Positions 18,097 to 27,464 of a stretch of 64,000 nucleotides of DNA are shown one piece after another; the first letter of the stretch is position 1; each line of letters begins with the position of its first letter. Origin of the DNA: RDXT01 sp033765305. GTDB lineage: Bacteria; Bacteroidota; Bacteroidia; J057. A program made the translations under genes and the position numbers. The DNA is taken from assembly GCA_033765305.1 (NCBI GenBank), contig JANRID010000070.1, positions 1-64,000 on the forward strand, given 5' to 3'. The notes under the pieces were generated by a model. It was not told where the DNA came from. It made no database searches and worked only from the letters and a program-made list of their open reading frames with translations.

Positions 18097-18537
18097 CTAT
18101 TGGCTGACGCTCGTGAGGGCCATCAGCGCGCTGTACAGGCTGCGGGCTGCCTCAGGCAGCTTGTCGTCGCCGGAAGCCCAGGCAATGCGGTTCGGGCCGG
18201 ATTCGCCGGGCAGTTCGAGGAAGCTGTACATGTTGCCGGGGCGGTTGAAGGAGAGGCCGGCAAGCTCGGGAGCAGCAGCCTGGGCGATCAGGGCCCTGGC
18301 CGTCTTTTTGGACACCGTCTGCACAGGCTCGTACGCGCCTTCGGGGCTGCGCTTCACGAACACCTGGCCGTTGTCCAGGAGGCAGTACTCGGTGACCGCG
18401 CCGGTAAATCCGCCGCCGGAGCCGAATCTGAGCAGGGTTTTTTCATACGTAGCCGGATCGGCCAGACGGGCTTTGCAGCCGGCCGCTGCGATTACGATCA
18501 GGGCCGGCAGCAGCCAGAGGCGGAGTTGCTGATTCAT
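18097..18537 (-). CDS. Small lipoprotein, function unknown
   Basis: The 146-residue lipoprotein has lipobox IAAAGC (C21). The mature part contains the segment RFGSGGGFTGAVTEYCLLDNGQVFVKRS followed by a helical region and an Asn/Pro-rich piece, like a widespread small Bacteroidetes lipoprotein family with a FGSGGGFTG motif. It lies upstream of the M4 protease on the same strand with 77 bp between, so cotranscription is possible. No enzymatic residues are evident. Confidence 0.72.
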   Translation of the reverse strand: MNQQLRLWLLPALIVIAAAGCKARLADPATYEKTLLRFGSGGGFTGAVTEYCLLDNGQVFVKRSPEGAYEPVQTVSKKTARALIAQAAAPELAGLSFNRPGNMYSFLELPGESGPNRIAWASGDDKLPEAARSLYSALMALTSVSQ

Positions 18538-18646
18538 CGACAGGAGGGTTGGGAATGGATGAGAGACAGGCTTGCGGTCTCAATATTATAAAAAATCCAT
18601 GTGTGAATTCCGGCCGCCTCCCGGCACAGGCAAAAAAATTACCGCG

Positions 18647-19387
18647 CTACTCCACCGAACGCGACGCCAGAAAGGCCTGAAACTGGCTGCGGTAGCTCTC
18701 CGCAATGGGAATCTGCACCCGGTCGAACAGAATCCGGCTGCGCTCCACGGTATGCACCCGGTCGAGGTTGACGATATAGGAGCGGTGCACGCGCATAAAC
18801 TGCCCCTGCGGCAGCCGGTCTTCGAGCGATTTGAGGCTCATGAGCGTCAGCACCGGCCGGTCCTGGCTGCGGAGGTAGATTTTGACATAGTCCTTCAGCC
18901 CTTCCACATAGAGCACATCGGCCAGCACGATCCGCACCAGCTTGTACTCCGACTTGACGAAGATGCTGCCCGGCACAGGCTCCGGAGCCGGAGCCGGGGC
19001 CGGGGTCTGCTGCGATTTTTCCTTCAGCTCGAACCAGTTGAGCGCCTTCTGCGCTGCCCGGAGAAACTCCTCGTAGTTAAAAGGCTTGAGCAGGTAGTCC
19101 ACCGCATCCACCTTGTAGCTTTCCAGCGCATACTGCTCGAAGGCGGTCGTGAAAATGATGCGCGGGCCCTGGGACAGCATGCGCGAGAAGGCGATGCCCG
19201 ACAGTTCCGGCATCTGCACATCCAGAAACAGCAGATCGGCGGGCGTTTCGCGCAGGAATTCCATCGCCTGGATGGCGGAGGTGCAGCGGCCTGCCAGCTG
19301 CAGAAACGGCGTTTTGTTCACATAGCCCTCCAGCAGATCCAGCGCGAGGGGTTCATCGTCCACAATCAGGCAGCGGATCGGGGTCAT
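18647..19387 (-). CDS. LytTR-type response regulator
   Basis: The 246-residue protein has a receiver domain with D10/D11, phosphorylation site D56 (FLDVQMPELSG) and K in YLLKPF. It has a C-terminal LytTR DNA-binding domain (about 145-243) with the hallmark MSLKSLEDRLPQGQFMRVHRSYIVN. It is immediately downstream of the LytS-type kinase (12 bp gap), so the pair is surely cotranscribed. Regulators of this type bind direct repeats near promoters; targets are not visible. Confidence 0.93.
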   Translation of the reverse strand: MTPIRCLIVDDEPLALDLLEGYVNKTPFLQLAGRCTSAIQAMEFLRETPADLLFLDVQMPELSGIAFSRMLSQGPRIIFTTAFEQYALESYKVDAVDYLLKPFNYEEFLRAAQKALNWFELKEKSQQTPAPAPAPEPVPGSIFVKSEYKLVRIVLADVLYVEGLKDYVKIYLRSQDRPVLTLMSLKSLEDRLPQGQFMRVHRSYIVNLDRVHTVERSRILFDRVQIPIAESYRSQFQAFLASRSVE

Positions 19388-19399
19388 GGCGGGAGCAGA

Positions 19400-20473
19400 T
19401 TAGAGCTGAACGGACAACTCGGCGCGGTACAGGCCCTCCGGGGTCAGGCCGGCGGTGAACTGGTGCCGGCCGGGATACAGCAGGTTCAGGCGGCGCCGGA
19501 GGTTGTCCAGCCCGATGCCGGAGCCGCTCTGGTCCGCCGCAACTTTGGGGAAATGGGTATTTTCGGACACGCAGACCAGCAGGCCGGCCTGCTCGCGCAG
19601 GGAGATGCGGATCGCCGAAGGCTCCGTAGCGCTGACCCCATGCTTGAAGGCATTCTCGATGAGCGAAATGAAGAGCAGCGGCGCGACTTCCCGCTGCGGC
19701 GAGGCCACGTCGAAGGCTGCGCTCACGTCCACGTTCGCAGCGGTCCGCAGCTTCATCAGGTCGATGTATTTCTGGAGAAACATCACCTCGCCGGAAAGCG
19801 GCACCGTTTCCGAATTGGTCTCATAGAGCATGTAGCGCATGAGCTTGCTCAGGCCGTGAATGGAGGCCTGCGCACGCGAGGGGTTCTGCTCGACGAGCGC
19901 GTAGATGTTGTTCAGGGTATTGAAAAGGAAATGCGGGTGCAGCTGGTGCTTGAGGTGGTTGATTTCCGAGCGCAGGCGCTCGTTTTCCAGGCTGCGGCGC
20001 TCCGACTCGGTCTTGTACCAGCGGTCGGTCATGCGGATCGCCACGCTGACCCCGGCTGTGAGGGCGGTGTAGATTCCGTTTCGGACGACGAAATACGTCT
20101 TGCCCAGGCTGCTGATCGGGTGCTTGTGGGTATTGAAGGGCACCAGCTCATAGACCAGCTCGATGATGCCGAGTCCTGCGGCGGTGATGAGCAGGTTGGC
20201 CACGAGAAACTGGGGAAGCCGGTCGCGGAAGAGCAGCCGGTCGATCAGCCAGAGGTAATTGAGGTAAAAGACCAGGGCCGAGAGGAGCCAGGGGCTCCAG
20301 AAGCGGAGCATTCCCCATGCATCTCCCTGATTTTCAACCGTAAAGAAAATCAGCGGCATGCTCAGCAGCCCCCAAACCAGCAGGTGCAGGGAAACGCCCC
20401 GGCTGATGGCCGCCGGGCGGGCTGTGCCCGGTCTGGGCAGGGACAGGACGGCTGGAAGTGCGGATTCAGTCAC
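19400..20473 (-). CDS. LytS-type membrane histidine kinase
   Basis: The 357-residue protein has about four hydrophobic helices in its first 150 residues. After a short coiled coil comes the His_kinase motif QLHPHFLFNTLNNI, with phospho-acceptor H181. The ATPase part has LLFISLIENAFKHG (N-box) and SGIGLDNLRRRLNLLY (G-box). No extracytoplasmic sensor domain is visible, so signals may be sensed within the membrane. The start is a GTG at 20473, and no better ATG precedes the first helix. It partners the LytTR regulator 12 bp downstream. Confidence 0.9.
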   Translation of the reverse strand: MTESALPAVLSLPRPGTARPAAISRGVSLHLLVWGLLSMPLIFFTVENQGDAWGMLRFWSPWLLSALVFYLNYLWLIDRLLFRDRLPQFLVANLLITAAGLGIIELVYELVPFNTHKHPISSLGKTYFVVRNGIYTALTAGVSVAIRMTDRWYKTESERRSLENERLRSEINHLKHQLHPHFLFNTLNNIYALVEQNPSRAQASIHGLSKLMRYMLYETNSETVPLSGEVMFLQKYIDLMKLRTAANVDVSAAFDVASPQREVAPLLFISLIENAFKHGVSATEPSAIRISLREQAGLLVCVSENTHFPKVAADQSGSGIGLDNLRRRLNLLYPGRHQFTAGLTPEGLYRAELSVQL

Positions 20474-20621
20474 AAACAGGCATTAGACAGGTGAATATAC
20501 GGAGAATGTGCGCTTCGCAGACGGCCCGGGTAGAAGAATGGCCGGATTCCGTAGAAGAACGGGGGGAATGTCTATACGCAGCCGGGAAGCGCGGCAGGTC
20601 CGGAAGAACTGCGGGAAATCA

Positions 20622-20652
20622 TTGCACTTCATGCGCGGAGGGCCTACATTTG
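20622..20652 (+). promoter_or_regulatory. Bacteroidetes-type promoter for the haloperoxidase-like gene
   Basis: TTG at 20622-20624 and TACATTTG at 20645-20652 are separated by 20 bp, matching the TTTG-N19-TAnnTTTG pattern used by the Bacteroidetes primary sigma factor. The ATG follows 34 bases after the -7 element. Confidence 0.55.
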
Positions 20653-20686
20653 CGCCTCGGTACCCTGCTCCGCAACTCCTGCACCT

Positions 20687-22063
20687 ATGCGATACGGAAT
20701 CCTCCTGCTGCTGACCGGCCTGCTGCTGGCCGTCCTGACTGCGTGCAACACGCCTGGCGGCCAGCAGGCCGCTGCGCAAGCCGACTATACCCGCGCCGGC
20801 GACGATCCTGAAATTCACCGCCAGCTGGTATTCGGCCTGACGGAGGTCATCATCTACGACATCTTTTCCCCGCCGGTCGCATCGCGGATTTATGCCTACA
20901 CCTCGGTCGCGGCCTATGAGGCCCTGGTGCCCGGCTATCCCGAATACCGCAGCCTGGCGGGCCAGCTCCGCGAATTTGCCGCACCGCCTGCCCCGCCCGC
21001 CCAGGCGTCCATCTGCTACCCCCTCGCTTCTGCCGAGGCCTATCTGACTGTCAGCAAGGCCCTGACCTTCTCCGCCGACAAAACCCAGGAGCTGCAGGAC
21101 TCGATCCACGCCCGCTTCCGCCGCGCCGGCATTCCGGATGCGGTATTTGCAGCCTCCGCAGCCTACGGCAAAGCCGTCGGCGATCATGTGATCGCCTGGG
21201 CCGGCAAGGACAACTACAAGGAGACCCGCACCTTCCCCAAGTTCGATGTGAAAAACGAGCCGGGCCGCTGGGTCCCTACGCCGCCCATGTACACCGACGC
21301 CATGGAGCCGCACTGGAACAAGATCCGCCCCCTGACGCTGGACTCCGCCGCGCAGTTCAAGCCTGCCCGCCCCTACCCCTACGACCTCGGCAAGCGCAGC
21401 CCGTTTTACAAGGACCTGATGGAGGTCTATCAGATCGGCGCGAAGCCCGACTCCGGGCAGCAAAGCATCGCCTACTTCTGGGACGACAATGCCTTCGTCT
21501 CCAACGTGACGGGCCATATGACCTTCGCCTCCAAGAAGATGACCCCCGGCGGGCACTGGATGGCCATTGCCACCGTGGCTACCCGGCAGGCGAAAACCGG
21601 CCTGCCCGGCACCGTCGAGGCGCATACGCGCACGGCCATCGCGCTGTTCGACGGATTCATCAGCTGCTGGGATGAAAAATACCGCTCCAATGTGGTGCGT
21701 CCGGAAACGGTCATCAACCAGCACCTGGACGAAGACTGGGCGCCCTTCCTCCAGACCCCGCCGTTCCCTGAATACACCAGCGGCCACAGCGTGATCTCGG
21801 CTTCTGCCGCCACGGTGCTCACGGAGCTCTTTGGCGACAGCTTTGCCTTCACCGATACCACGGAAAACCTCTACGGCCGCACCGAGCGCAGGTTTGCCTC
21901 GTTCTACCAGGCGTCCGACGAAGCTTCCATCAGCCGGCTCTACGGAGGCATCCACTACCGGGCAGGCCTGGAAAATGGCGCTTTGCAGGGCCGCAATGTC
22001 GGCCGGCACGTGACAGCCCGGCTCGAAACACGCCGCCGGGCCCAGGCAGCGGCGCAGCCCTGA
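20687..22063 (+). CDS. Vanadium haloperoxidase/PAP2-like lipoprotein
   Basis: The 458-residue product has a lipoprotein signal with lipobox AVLTAC (C20). The body is the vanadium-dependent haloperoxidase / PAP2 phosphatase fold of the long bacterial type. It shows ASRIYAYTSVAAYEAL near residue 70, RPETVIN about 340, the P-x-x-x-SGHS core FPEYTSGHS (about 360) and the terminal GGIHYRAGLENG (about 420) that supplies the last His. These residues bind vanadate or phosphate. Chemistry (halide oxidation or phosphatase) cannot be told from sequence. It is probably periplasmic. An MFS transporter follows in the same direction, 26 bp away. Confidence 0.85.
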   Translation: MRYGILLLLTGLLLAVLTACNTPGGQQAAAQADYTRAGDDPEIHRQLVFGLTEVIIYDIFSPPVASRIYAYTSVAAYEALVPGYPEYRSLAGQLREFAAPPAPPAQASICYPLASAEAYLTVSKALTFSADKTQELQDSIHARFRRAGIPDAVFAASAAYGKAVGDHVIAWAGKDNYKETRTFPKFDVKNEPGRWVPTPPMYTDAMEPHWNKIRPLTLDSAAQFKPARPYPYDLGKRSPFYKDLMEVYQIGAKPDSGQQSIAYFWDDNAFVSNVTGHMTFASKKMTPGGHWMAIATVATRQAKTGLPGTVEAHTRTAIALFDGFISCWDEKYRSNVVRPETVINQHLDEDWAPFLQTPPFPEYTSGHSVISASAATVLTELFGDSFAFTDTTENLYGRTERRFASFYQASDEASISRLYGGIHYRAGLENGALQGRNVGRHVTARLETRRRAQAAAQP

Positions 22064-22089
22064 TCCTGCGCCGCTTACCCGCCCGCCCG

Positions 22090-23253
22090 ATGCGCAGCTA
22101 CACCCTTCCCATCGCCCTGTTCTGCCTGCTGTACTTTCTGGCGGGCTTCATCGCCAGCCAGAACGACATCCTGAACCCGCTCCTCAAAGACCTCTTCGGG
22201 CTTGCGTACCGGGAGGCGGCGCTGGTGCATTTCTCGTTTTTTCTGGCCTTTGCGCTGCTGGCGCTGCCTGCGGGCCTGCTGGCCGACCGCTACGGGCCGC
22301 GCAGGGCCGTGGAGGCCGGGCTGCTGCTCTCGGCCCTGGGCGCGGCAGGCTTCTGGCCGGCAGCGGCCAGCGGGAGCTACTGGGCCTTCCTGCCGGCAAA
22401 TTTCGTGCTGGCGGCAGGCATGGCCATCCTGATGGTGGTCGCCAATTCTGCGATGACCTACCTGGGGCCGCAGGCCTCGGCCACCGGCCGGCTGAACCTC
22501 GGCAACGCATTCAACTCGGTGGGCGCTTCGCTGGGCCCGCTGGCAGGGAGCCTGCTGCTCGCCGGCGGCGGACTGGCGCGCATCTGGCCGCCTTACCTCG
22601 TCATGGCCGGGCTGCTGCTGGCGCTGGCATTCGGGGCCGCGCAGATTCAGCTGCCGCATCCGGAACGCAGCGCCGGCACGCAGCCGGCTCCGCTCGGCAG
22701 CCTGCTCCGCCAGCCCCGGATCGCGTTCGGCGTGCTGGCCATCTTCTGCTACGGCGGGATCGAAATCGGGGCGGGAAGTCTGATTGTCAAGTACTTGGGC
22801 ATGCCGCATATCGCCGGGATGGCCCCGGAGGAAGCAGGCCGCTACGTATCGCTTTACTGGGGCGGCTCCATGGCAGGCCGTTTTGCGGGCGGGCTGCTTT
22901 TCCGCAATACCTCGCCGCGCCTGCTGCTGAGCCGCTTCGGCACGGCAGGGGTGCTCTGCTCGCTGGTGGTGATCCTGGGCTCCGGCGCCTGGGCGCAGTG
23001 GAGCCTGATCGCCCTGGGCCTGTGCAACAGCGTGCTGTTTGCCAGCGTCTTCACCTACGCACTGCAAGGGCTTGGTGCGGATACCCAGCGGGCCGGGGGG
23101 CTGCTGATGACCGGGGTGCTGGGCAGCTCGGTGCTGCCGGTGCTCCAGGGTGCCATCGCCGATGCCGCCGGCCTGCAGCCGTCGTTTATCCTGACGATGC
23201 TCTGCTACGGGTATCTGGTGTTCTATGGGCTGCGGAAGTGGAGGGCGGGGTGA
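22090..23253 (+). CDS. MFS transporter of the FHS (FucP-like) type
   Basis: The 387-residue protein has about 12 hydrophobic segments. Near the N terminus it reads FLAGFIASQNDILNPLLKDLFGLAYREAALVHFSFFLAF, close to the FucP/FHS sugar-symporter signature with a conserved N-D in the first helix. LADRYGPRRAV is the loop 2-3 motif. It is slightly shorter than typical FucP proteins. Substrate is probably a sugar but unproven. It is 26 bp after the haloperoxidase-like gene and may be cotranscribed. The palindromic repeat at 23263 follows its stop. Confidence 0.82.
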   Translation: MRSYTLPIALFCLLYFLAGFIASQNDILNPLLKDLFGLAYREAALVHFSFFLAFALLALPAGLLADRYGPRRAVEAGLLLSALGAAGFWPAAASGSYWAFLPANFVLAAGMAILMVVANSAMTYLGPQASATGRLNLGNAFNSVGASLGPLAGSLLLAGGGLARIWPPYLVMAGLLLALAFGAAQIQLPHPERSAGTQPAPLGSLLRQPRIAFGVLAIFCYGGIEIGAGSLIVKYLGMPHIAGMAPEEAGRYVSLYWGGSMAGRFAGGLLFRNTSPRLLLSRFGTAGVLCSLVVILGSGAWAQWSLIALGLCNSVLFASVFTYALQGLGADTQRAGGLLMTGVLGSSVLPVLQGAIADAAGLQPSFILTMLCYGYLVFYGLRKWRAG

Positions 23254-23262
23254 ATACCTGGG

Positions 23263-23438
23263 TTTACCACTCAGGCACTGAGGCACCCGGAAAACCTTAC
23301 TTCGTGTTTCCCAGCGCACCTGCTTGCTGAGTGGTAGACCTTCGCTTGGGTTTTACCACTCAGGCACTGAGGGCACTAAGACGCACTCAGAAGACCTAGC
23401 TTAGTGTCTCTCCGTGAACTTACCTTCCTAGTGGCGGA
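23263..23438. repeat. Two copies of a palindromic repeat (ACCACTNAGGCACTGAG family)
   Basis: Unit 1 is 23263-23338 and unit 2 is 23351-23438. Each begins TTTACCACTCAGGCACTGAG and ends with the inverse GAGTGGTAGA or CTAGTGGCGG, so each can fold into a long imperfect hairpin. The second unit runs into the Rieske oxygenase gene and supplies its last codons and stop. The same element occurs at 33729-33909. Confidence 0.85.
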
Positions 23439-24633
23439 CCAGTACCCCTTCCCGCATGCGGGCGATGTACCAGTCCAAAAATTTCGCTACATCCAGCTCC
23501 GCCGGCGCGTAGGGCCCCGGCTGGTAGGCGCTCGACTCCACGCCGCGGAAGTTGTTTTCGCAGAGCTTCCAGTCCTGCTCGCCGGTGATGCGCCAGAACT
23601 CGGTGAGGCGCTCCACAGTGTAGTCCCGGCCCTCCACCGCCTTCGGGTCCACAAGCCAGGCCAGCTCGATCTCCGTGCGGTCCGCCGCCTGCGGCGTCAC
23701 GCGCATGGTCCAGATGTAGTCGCTGACTGCATCCATCCAGAAGCCGGGCAGCACCACCAGGCCCAGCACGCCCGCATCGTAGCCGGCATGGCTGCCCATC
23801 GGAACCGACACGGCCTGGCCGTCGGTGCTGTAGCTGAGCACGCCCGGGCGCAGCGGATAGCGGACTGCAAAATGGGAGCTGTCAGGCTGAAACTCGACGG
23901 TATCCACCGCGAGGCCCTGGGCCTGCCAGGCTGCCTGCCGCTCGCTGAGCACCTCCGCCGCGGACTCCCGGAGGTTGGCGCCGATCACGGCGCTGCAGTA
24001 CTCCGGATGGGCAGGGCCGCAGTGGTAGCATTCGCGGAAGTTTTCGGCCACCAGCTTCCAGTTGGTGCGCAGCACATAGCGCTGGCGGTGCGCCACCTTG
24101 GCCTCCGGGATGCGGAAAGGCCGCAGAAAGGGCGCATAGTCCGCCCGGATGCGGCTGAAAGGCGGCGCATCGTCCGACAGGCAGATGAAGATCAGCCCCT
24201 CTGCCACCTCCGCCCGCACCGGATGCAGGCCGTGCGATCCGGCGTCGAAGTCCTCGGGCATCAGGCGCGCGCGGAACAGCGAGCCGTCTTTGTTGTACAC
24301 CCACTGGTGATAGGGGCAGACCAGCCGGGGGGCATGGCCGCGCTCCTGCAGGCAGATGAGCGAGCCCCGGTGGCGGCAGGAATTGTGATGGGCGAAGACC
24401 TCGCCCTGGTCGCCCCGGATGACGAGAACGGAATCGGAGCCTGCGGTGCAGGTGATATAGTTGCCCGGCTGGGGAATATCGGCGAGGGTGCCGGCAAATA
24501 GCCATTGTTTCCGCCAGATATGCGCCCATTCGAGGGCAAAGAGGTCCGGATCGGTGTAGAAGGGCTGCTCCAGGCTCCAGCCGGAAGCATAGCGGCGGAG
24601 CAGCGGCTCCAGAATACGGGAAGCGGCAGTCAT
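23428..24633 (-). CDS. Rieske-type oxygenase, large subunit (GbcA/stachydrine demethylase-like)
   Basis: The 401-residue protein has a Rieske 2Fe-2S domain (C86-x-H88 and C106-x-x-H109, in NSCRHRG and LVCPYHQW). The catalytic domain has mononuclear-iron ligands H204 and H209 in ENFRECYHCGPAHPEYC. The region following the Rieske site (WVYNKDGSLFRARLM) resembles oxygenases that N-demethylate glycine betaine or stachydrine, or oxidise carnitine; which substrate is not decided. A separate reductase is required and is not in the window. It is cytoplasmic. The stop codon lies inside a copy of the palindromic repeat. Confidence 0.87.
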   Translation of the reverse strand: MTAASRILEPLLRRYASGWSLEQPFYTDPDLFALEWAHIWRKQWLFAGTLADIPQPGNYITCTAGSDSVLVIRGDQGEVFAHHNSCRHRGSLICLQERGHAPRLVCPYHQWVYNKDGSLFRARLMPEDFDAGSHGLHPVRAEVAEGLIFICLSDDAPPFSRIRADYAPFLRPFRIPEAKVAHRQRYVLRTNWKLVAENFRECYHCGPAHPEYCSAVIGANLRESAAEVLSERQAAWQAQGLAVDTVEFQPDSSHFAVRYPLRPGVLSYSTDGQAVSVPMGSHAGYDAGVLGLVVLPGFWMDAVSDYIWTMRVTPQAADRTEIELAWLVDPKAVEGRDYTVERLTEFWRITGEQDWKLCENNFRGVESSAYQPGPYAPAELDVAKFLDWYIARMREGVLVRH

Positions 24634-24730
24634 TGCGGCGAGGGTAGCAGGCTAGGAGGGAAAGATACGCATTTTCCGGGAACCGCATCATGGCGTGCAG
24701 GCTGATTGCCGCCGAAATTCGCGATCTTGC

Positions 24731-25155
24731 ATGCAAAACGCTGTCATGACTGCGAATCCCGAAGGGAGCATATTGGGCCCCCGAATTCATCAGGAACTGA
24801 TTGCGAGGCTGATCTATGGGCTCAGCCGGCTGCACTACGAGCAGCGCAGCGGGCTGTTTCCCGATCCCGAGACGATGATCGATGAAGGCCAGACCAGCCC
24901 GGTCCCCGACATCATGCTGATCGACAAGGCCTCCGGCCTGACCCAGGTGATCATTGAAATTGCCCATACCCAGGGAGTTAAAAAAGACAGCCGCAAGCTG
25001 CAGGAGCTGATGGCCGATTACGAAGTTCCGGAGGGATTTGTGTACGATTACAAACAGAACCGCTGGCTGAACAGCACCTGCAGGAAAACCCCTCCGATTC
25101 CGCCTGGCGCGACGCCCTGGGCATAGACCTTGCCGCCCTGCTGCAGGCTGCATGA
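24731..25155 (+). pseudogene. Frameshifted PD-(D/E)XK (Uma2-like) nuclease-domain gene
   Basis: The frame from the ATG at 24731 reads a Uma2/PD-(D/E)XK-like core: PVPDIMLIDKASGLTQVIIEIAHTQGVKKDSRKLQELM. Asp of PD, Glu of IEI and downstream Lys are visible. It ends at a stop at 25126 after the unlikely tail NSTCRKTPPIPPG. From about 25070 the next frame instead reads EQHLQENPSDSAWRDALGIDL and stops at 25155, which looks like the family's natural C terminus. One base (probably a G, turning CTGGAACAG into CTGAACAG) seems to be missing. The true start may be the ATG at 24746. The N-terminal domain is short. Either real decay or a sequencing indel. Confidence 0.65.
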
Positions 25156-25216
25156 TCCGTACCTGCCGTGCAGCATTCCTTTGCCGATGCACGTCTTGCG
25201 GAATATCTCCCCTGCC

Positions 25217-25723
25217 ATGCGCACCGCACATACCGCAGGCCTGCTGGCCCTGCTCCTGCTGCTGGCATCTGCCCTGCATCAGGCCGCGGCACAGCCTTCC
25301 TGGCCTGCCGAGGGCATTTCCCTCCACGCCTCCATCAACGGCGTTGTAGCGCCTTTCGTGCTGAACTACGAGCGCTACCTGCACCGGGAGGTATTTCATT
25401 TTGGCCTGGGGCTCGGCGCATTCTTCGCCCCGACCCTGATAGACGACAGTATCTGGCCTTCGACTGCCGGGCCGCATGCCACCGCTTCCATCTGGCTGGG
25501 GCGGGCCAGCAGCCACTTAGAGCTGAAGCTCGGCGCAGGATTCGGCTATATTGTATCGAATGTACGGGGGCCGGGACGATTCCCCAAATGGAAAGCCATT
25601 CCGGTCGCTACCCTTGGATACCGCTACCAGGCACCGGGAGAGCCCATTTTCTTCCGGGCAGATCTGGGAACAGGCGGCCTGGGCCTGGGCGTTGGGATTA
25701 CGCCAGGGTTTTGGAATCAATAA
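25217..25723 (+). CDS. Secreted small beta-barrel-like protein
   Basis: The 168-residue protein begins with a signal peptide MRTAHTAGLLALLLLLASALHQAAAQ. The mature part has alternating hydrophobic strands (FVLNYERYLHREVFHFGLGLGAFF; HLELKLGAGFGYIVSN; KAIPVATLGYRYQAPG), as in small outer-membrane barrel proteins, and it ends with a glycine-rich strand. I start at the ATG at 25217, where the signal peptide begins. The gene is convergent with the S8 protease. No function is assignable. Confidence 0.65.
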   Translation: MRTAHTAGLLALLLLLASALHQAAAQPSWPAEGISLHASINGVVAPFVLNYERYLHREVFHFGLGLGAFFAPTLIDDSIWPSTAGPHATASIWLGRASSHLELKLGAGFGYIVSNVRGPGRFPKWKAIPVATLGYRYQAPGEPIFFRADLGTGGLGLGVGITPGFWNQ

Positions 25724-25738
25724 GGCCGGCGCCCGCCA

Positions 25739-27388
25739 CTACCGGACCGCCAGCCGGGCCCGCCGGGCAGGCGATGAGGCGCCGCCGCGTCCCCACACCT
25801 GCACGTCGTACAGGCCCGCAGGCCACTGGCGCGTATCGAGGTGCAGCGCGCCCGGCGCAGATTCCCAGGTCTGCTCCCACACCGGCTGCCCCAGCTGATT
25901 GAGCACGCGGAGGCTGCGGTCGCCCGGCTCCAGCGGGATTCGTACTGCGCCTGAAGCCGGATTGGGATACATCAGGAGCCGCTCCGGCGCCGGGTCCGCA
26001 CGCAGGGTTGCCAGAGACAGCGCGCGGTGGGCATTGATCCGCCCGTGGCCGAAATAATCATCGTAGCCCGGCGCGTCCTCGAAGGAAGGCCCGACTTCGT
26101 CGTCGGCGGTCGTGGTGAGGATCGTGCGCACCGCATCCGGGGTACGGGCCGGGTCCTGGGCCAGCAGCAAGGCCGCCAGGCCTGCCACATGCGGCGCAGC
26201 CTGCGAGGTGCCGCCCCAGTAGGTGTAGTAGTCGGTGTTCGACTGGTAATTCAGCCCGTAGATGTAATTGCCGGGAGCCACCACATCGATGTGGTCGCCG
26301 TAATTGCTGCCGCTGGAGGCATTCCAGAAAAACGGCACCGCACGGGTATCGGCGGGGCTGGTAGCACCCACGGCAATCACCGTCGGAAATGCGGCAGGAT
26401 AATACGGCAGCTGGGTATTCTGGTTCATCATGCAGGCCACGACGATCACGCCCTGGCTGTGGGCATAGGCCACCGCATCCCGCAGCAGCGCAGAGAAAGA
26501 ATCGCCGCCCACCGACATGTTGATCACGCGGGCGCCTTGGCGGACGGCGTAGTAAATCGCGTCGGCCCACCAGGTATAATAGCCGATATTGTTGTTGTTC
26601 AGGATCTTGCAAGCCATGACCTTGCAGTTCCAGTCCACACCGGCATATCCGATCTGGTTCGATCCGCTGGCGCAGGCGATGCCTGCCACATTGGTTCCAT
26701 GCCCGTGGTCATCGGAGGGGTTGTTGTCGCCATTGGCAAAATCCCAGCCGCGCAGGTCATCCGCGTAGCCGTTGCCGTCGTCGTCGGCGCCGTTCTGGGT
26801 TTCATCGGTATTGCGCCAGATCCGTCCGCTGAATTCGGGGTGGTCCAGCTTGATGCCCGAGTCGAGGATCGCCAGCACAATGGACGAATCGCCCTGCTCG
26901 ATATCCCAGGCGAGGGGCATGTCGATGTCTGCGCCGGCGGTTGCCGGCGCAAGCGGAAAGGCGCCGGTATTGTGGAGCCCCCACTGGAGGTAAAAGAAGC
27001 CGTCGTTGGGCAGGGTCTGCAGCGGGCCGCGCTGCCCGCCGCCTTCGCCCTGGTAGTTGGGCTCGGCGAATTCCAAAAATCCGGTCTGCAGGTAGGCTGC
27101 CGCCAGAGCCGGAACATCCTGATGCTGCAGGAATTCGAGCAGATAGGCCAGCCGCGTGTACGGGTTGCCGGTCGGGCTGATGCGCCGCAGGCCGTGGCGG
27201 GCGCCGAGCGAATCCAGCACAGGATGCCCGAAGCGCTGCAGCGCGAGGCATTGCTCAAGCTGGACGGGCGCGCCCGGCTTGAACTGCACGATCAGCGCAT
27301 CGGGCTGAAACACAGCCGCCGGCTGGGCCGACAGGATTGGGCAGCAGCACAGGGCGCATGCCAGGAGCAGGGTGAAGGAGATACGCAT
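25739..27388 (-). CDS. Secreted S8 subtilisin-like protease with T9SS domain
   Basis: The 549-residue protein starts with a signal peptide (1-22, ending LSAQ). A propeptide follows. The S8 triad lies at D176 (AILDSGIK), H230 (HGHGTNVAG) and S395 (GGTSQAAPH), with oxyanion Asn in the segment GVIVVACMMNQN. The C-terminal region from MYPNPASGAVRIPLEPGD to RRARLAVR is a T9SS sorting domain. Start is the ATG at 27388; a TTG lies just upstream. A secreted protease of nutrient or adhesion function is likely. It faces the small barrel-like gene with a 15-bp gap between stops. Confidence 0.92.
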   Translation of the reverse strand: MRISFTLLLACALCCCPILSAQPAAVFQPDALIVQFKPGAPVQLEQCLALQRFGHPVLDSLGARHGLRRISPTGNPYTRLAYLLEFLQHQDVPALAAAYLQTGFLEFAEPNYQGEGGGQRGPLQTLPNDGFFYLQWGLHNTGAFPLAPATAGADIDMPLAWDIEQGDSSIVLAILDSGIKLDHPEFSGRIWRNTDETQNGADDDGNGYADDLRGWDFANGDNNPSDDHGHGTNVAGIACASGSNQIGYAGVDWNCKVMACKILNNNNIGYYTWWADAIYYAVRQGARVINMSVGGDSFSALLRDAVAYAHSQGVIVVACMMNQNTQLPYYPAAFPTVIAVGATSPADTRAVPFFWNASSGSNYGDHIDVVAPGNYIYGLNYQSNTDYYTYWGGTSQAAPHVAGLAALLLAQDPARTPDAVRTILTTTADDEVGPSFEDAPGYDDYFGHGRINAHRALSLATLRADPAPERLLMYPNPASGAVRIPLEPGDRSLRVLNQLGQPVWEQTWESAPGALHLDTRQWPAGLYDVQVWGRGGASSPARRARLAVR

Positions 27389-27464
27389 GCAGGGCAATCA
27401 GGGAGGTGAACCAGGGAGGATGCCGATTGTACTCCCAAGATAGCATTTTTCCGCAACCGGACGC

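Noticed and set aside
23263..23438. CRISPR or tRNA interpretation of the palindromic repeats
   Set aside because: There are only two units per site and no regular spacers; the internal sub-repeats and inverted ends fit a hairpin repeat instead.
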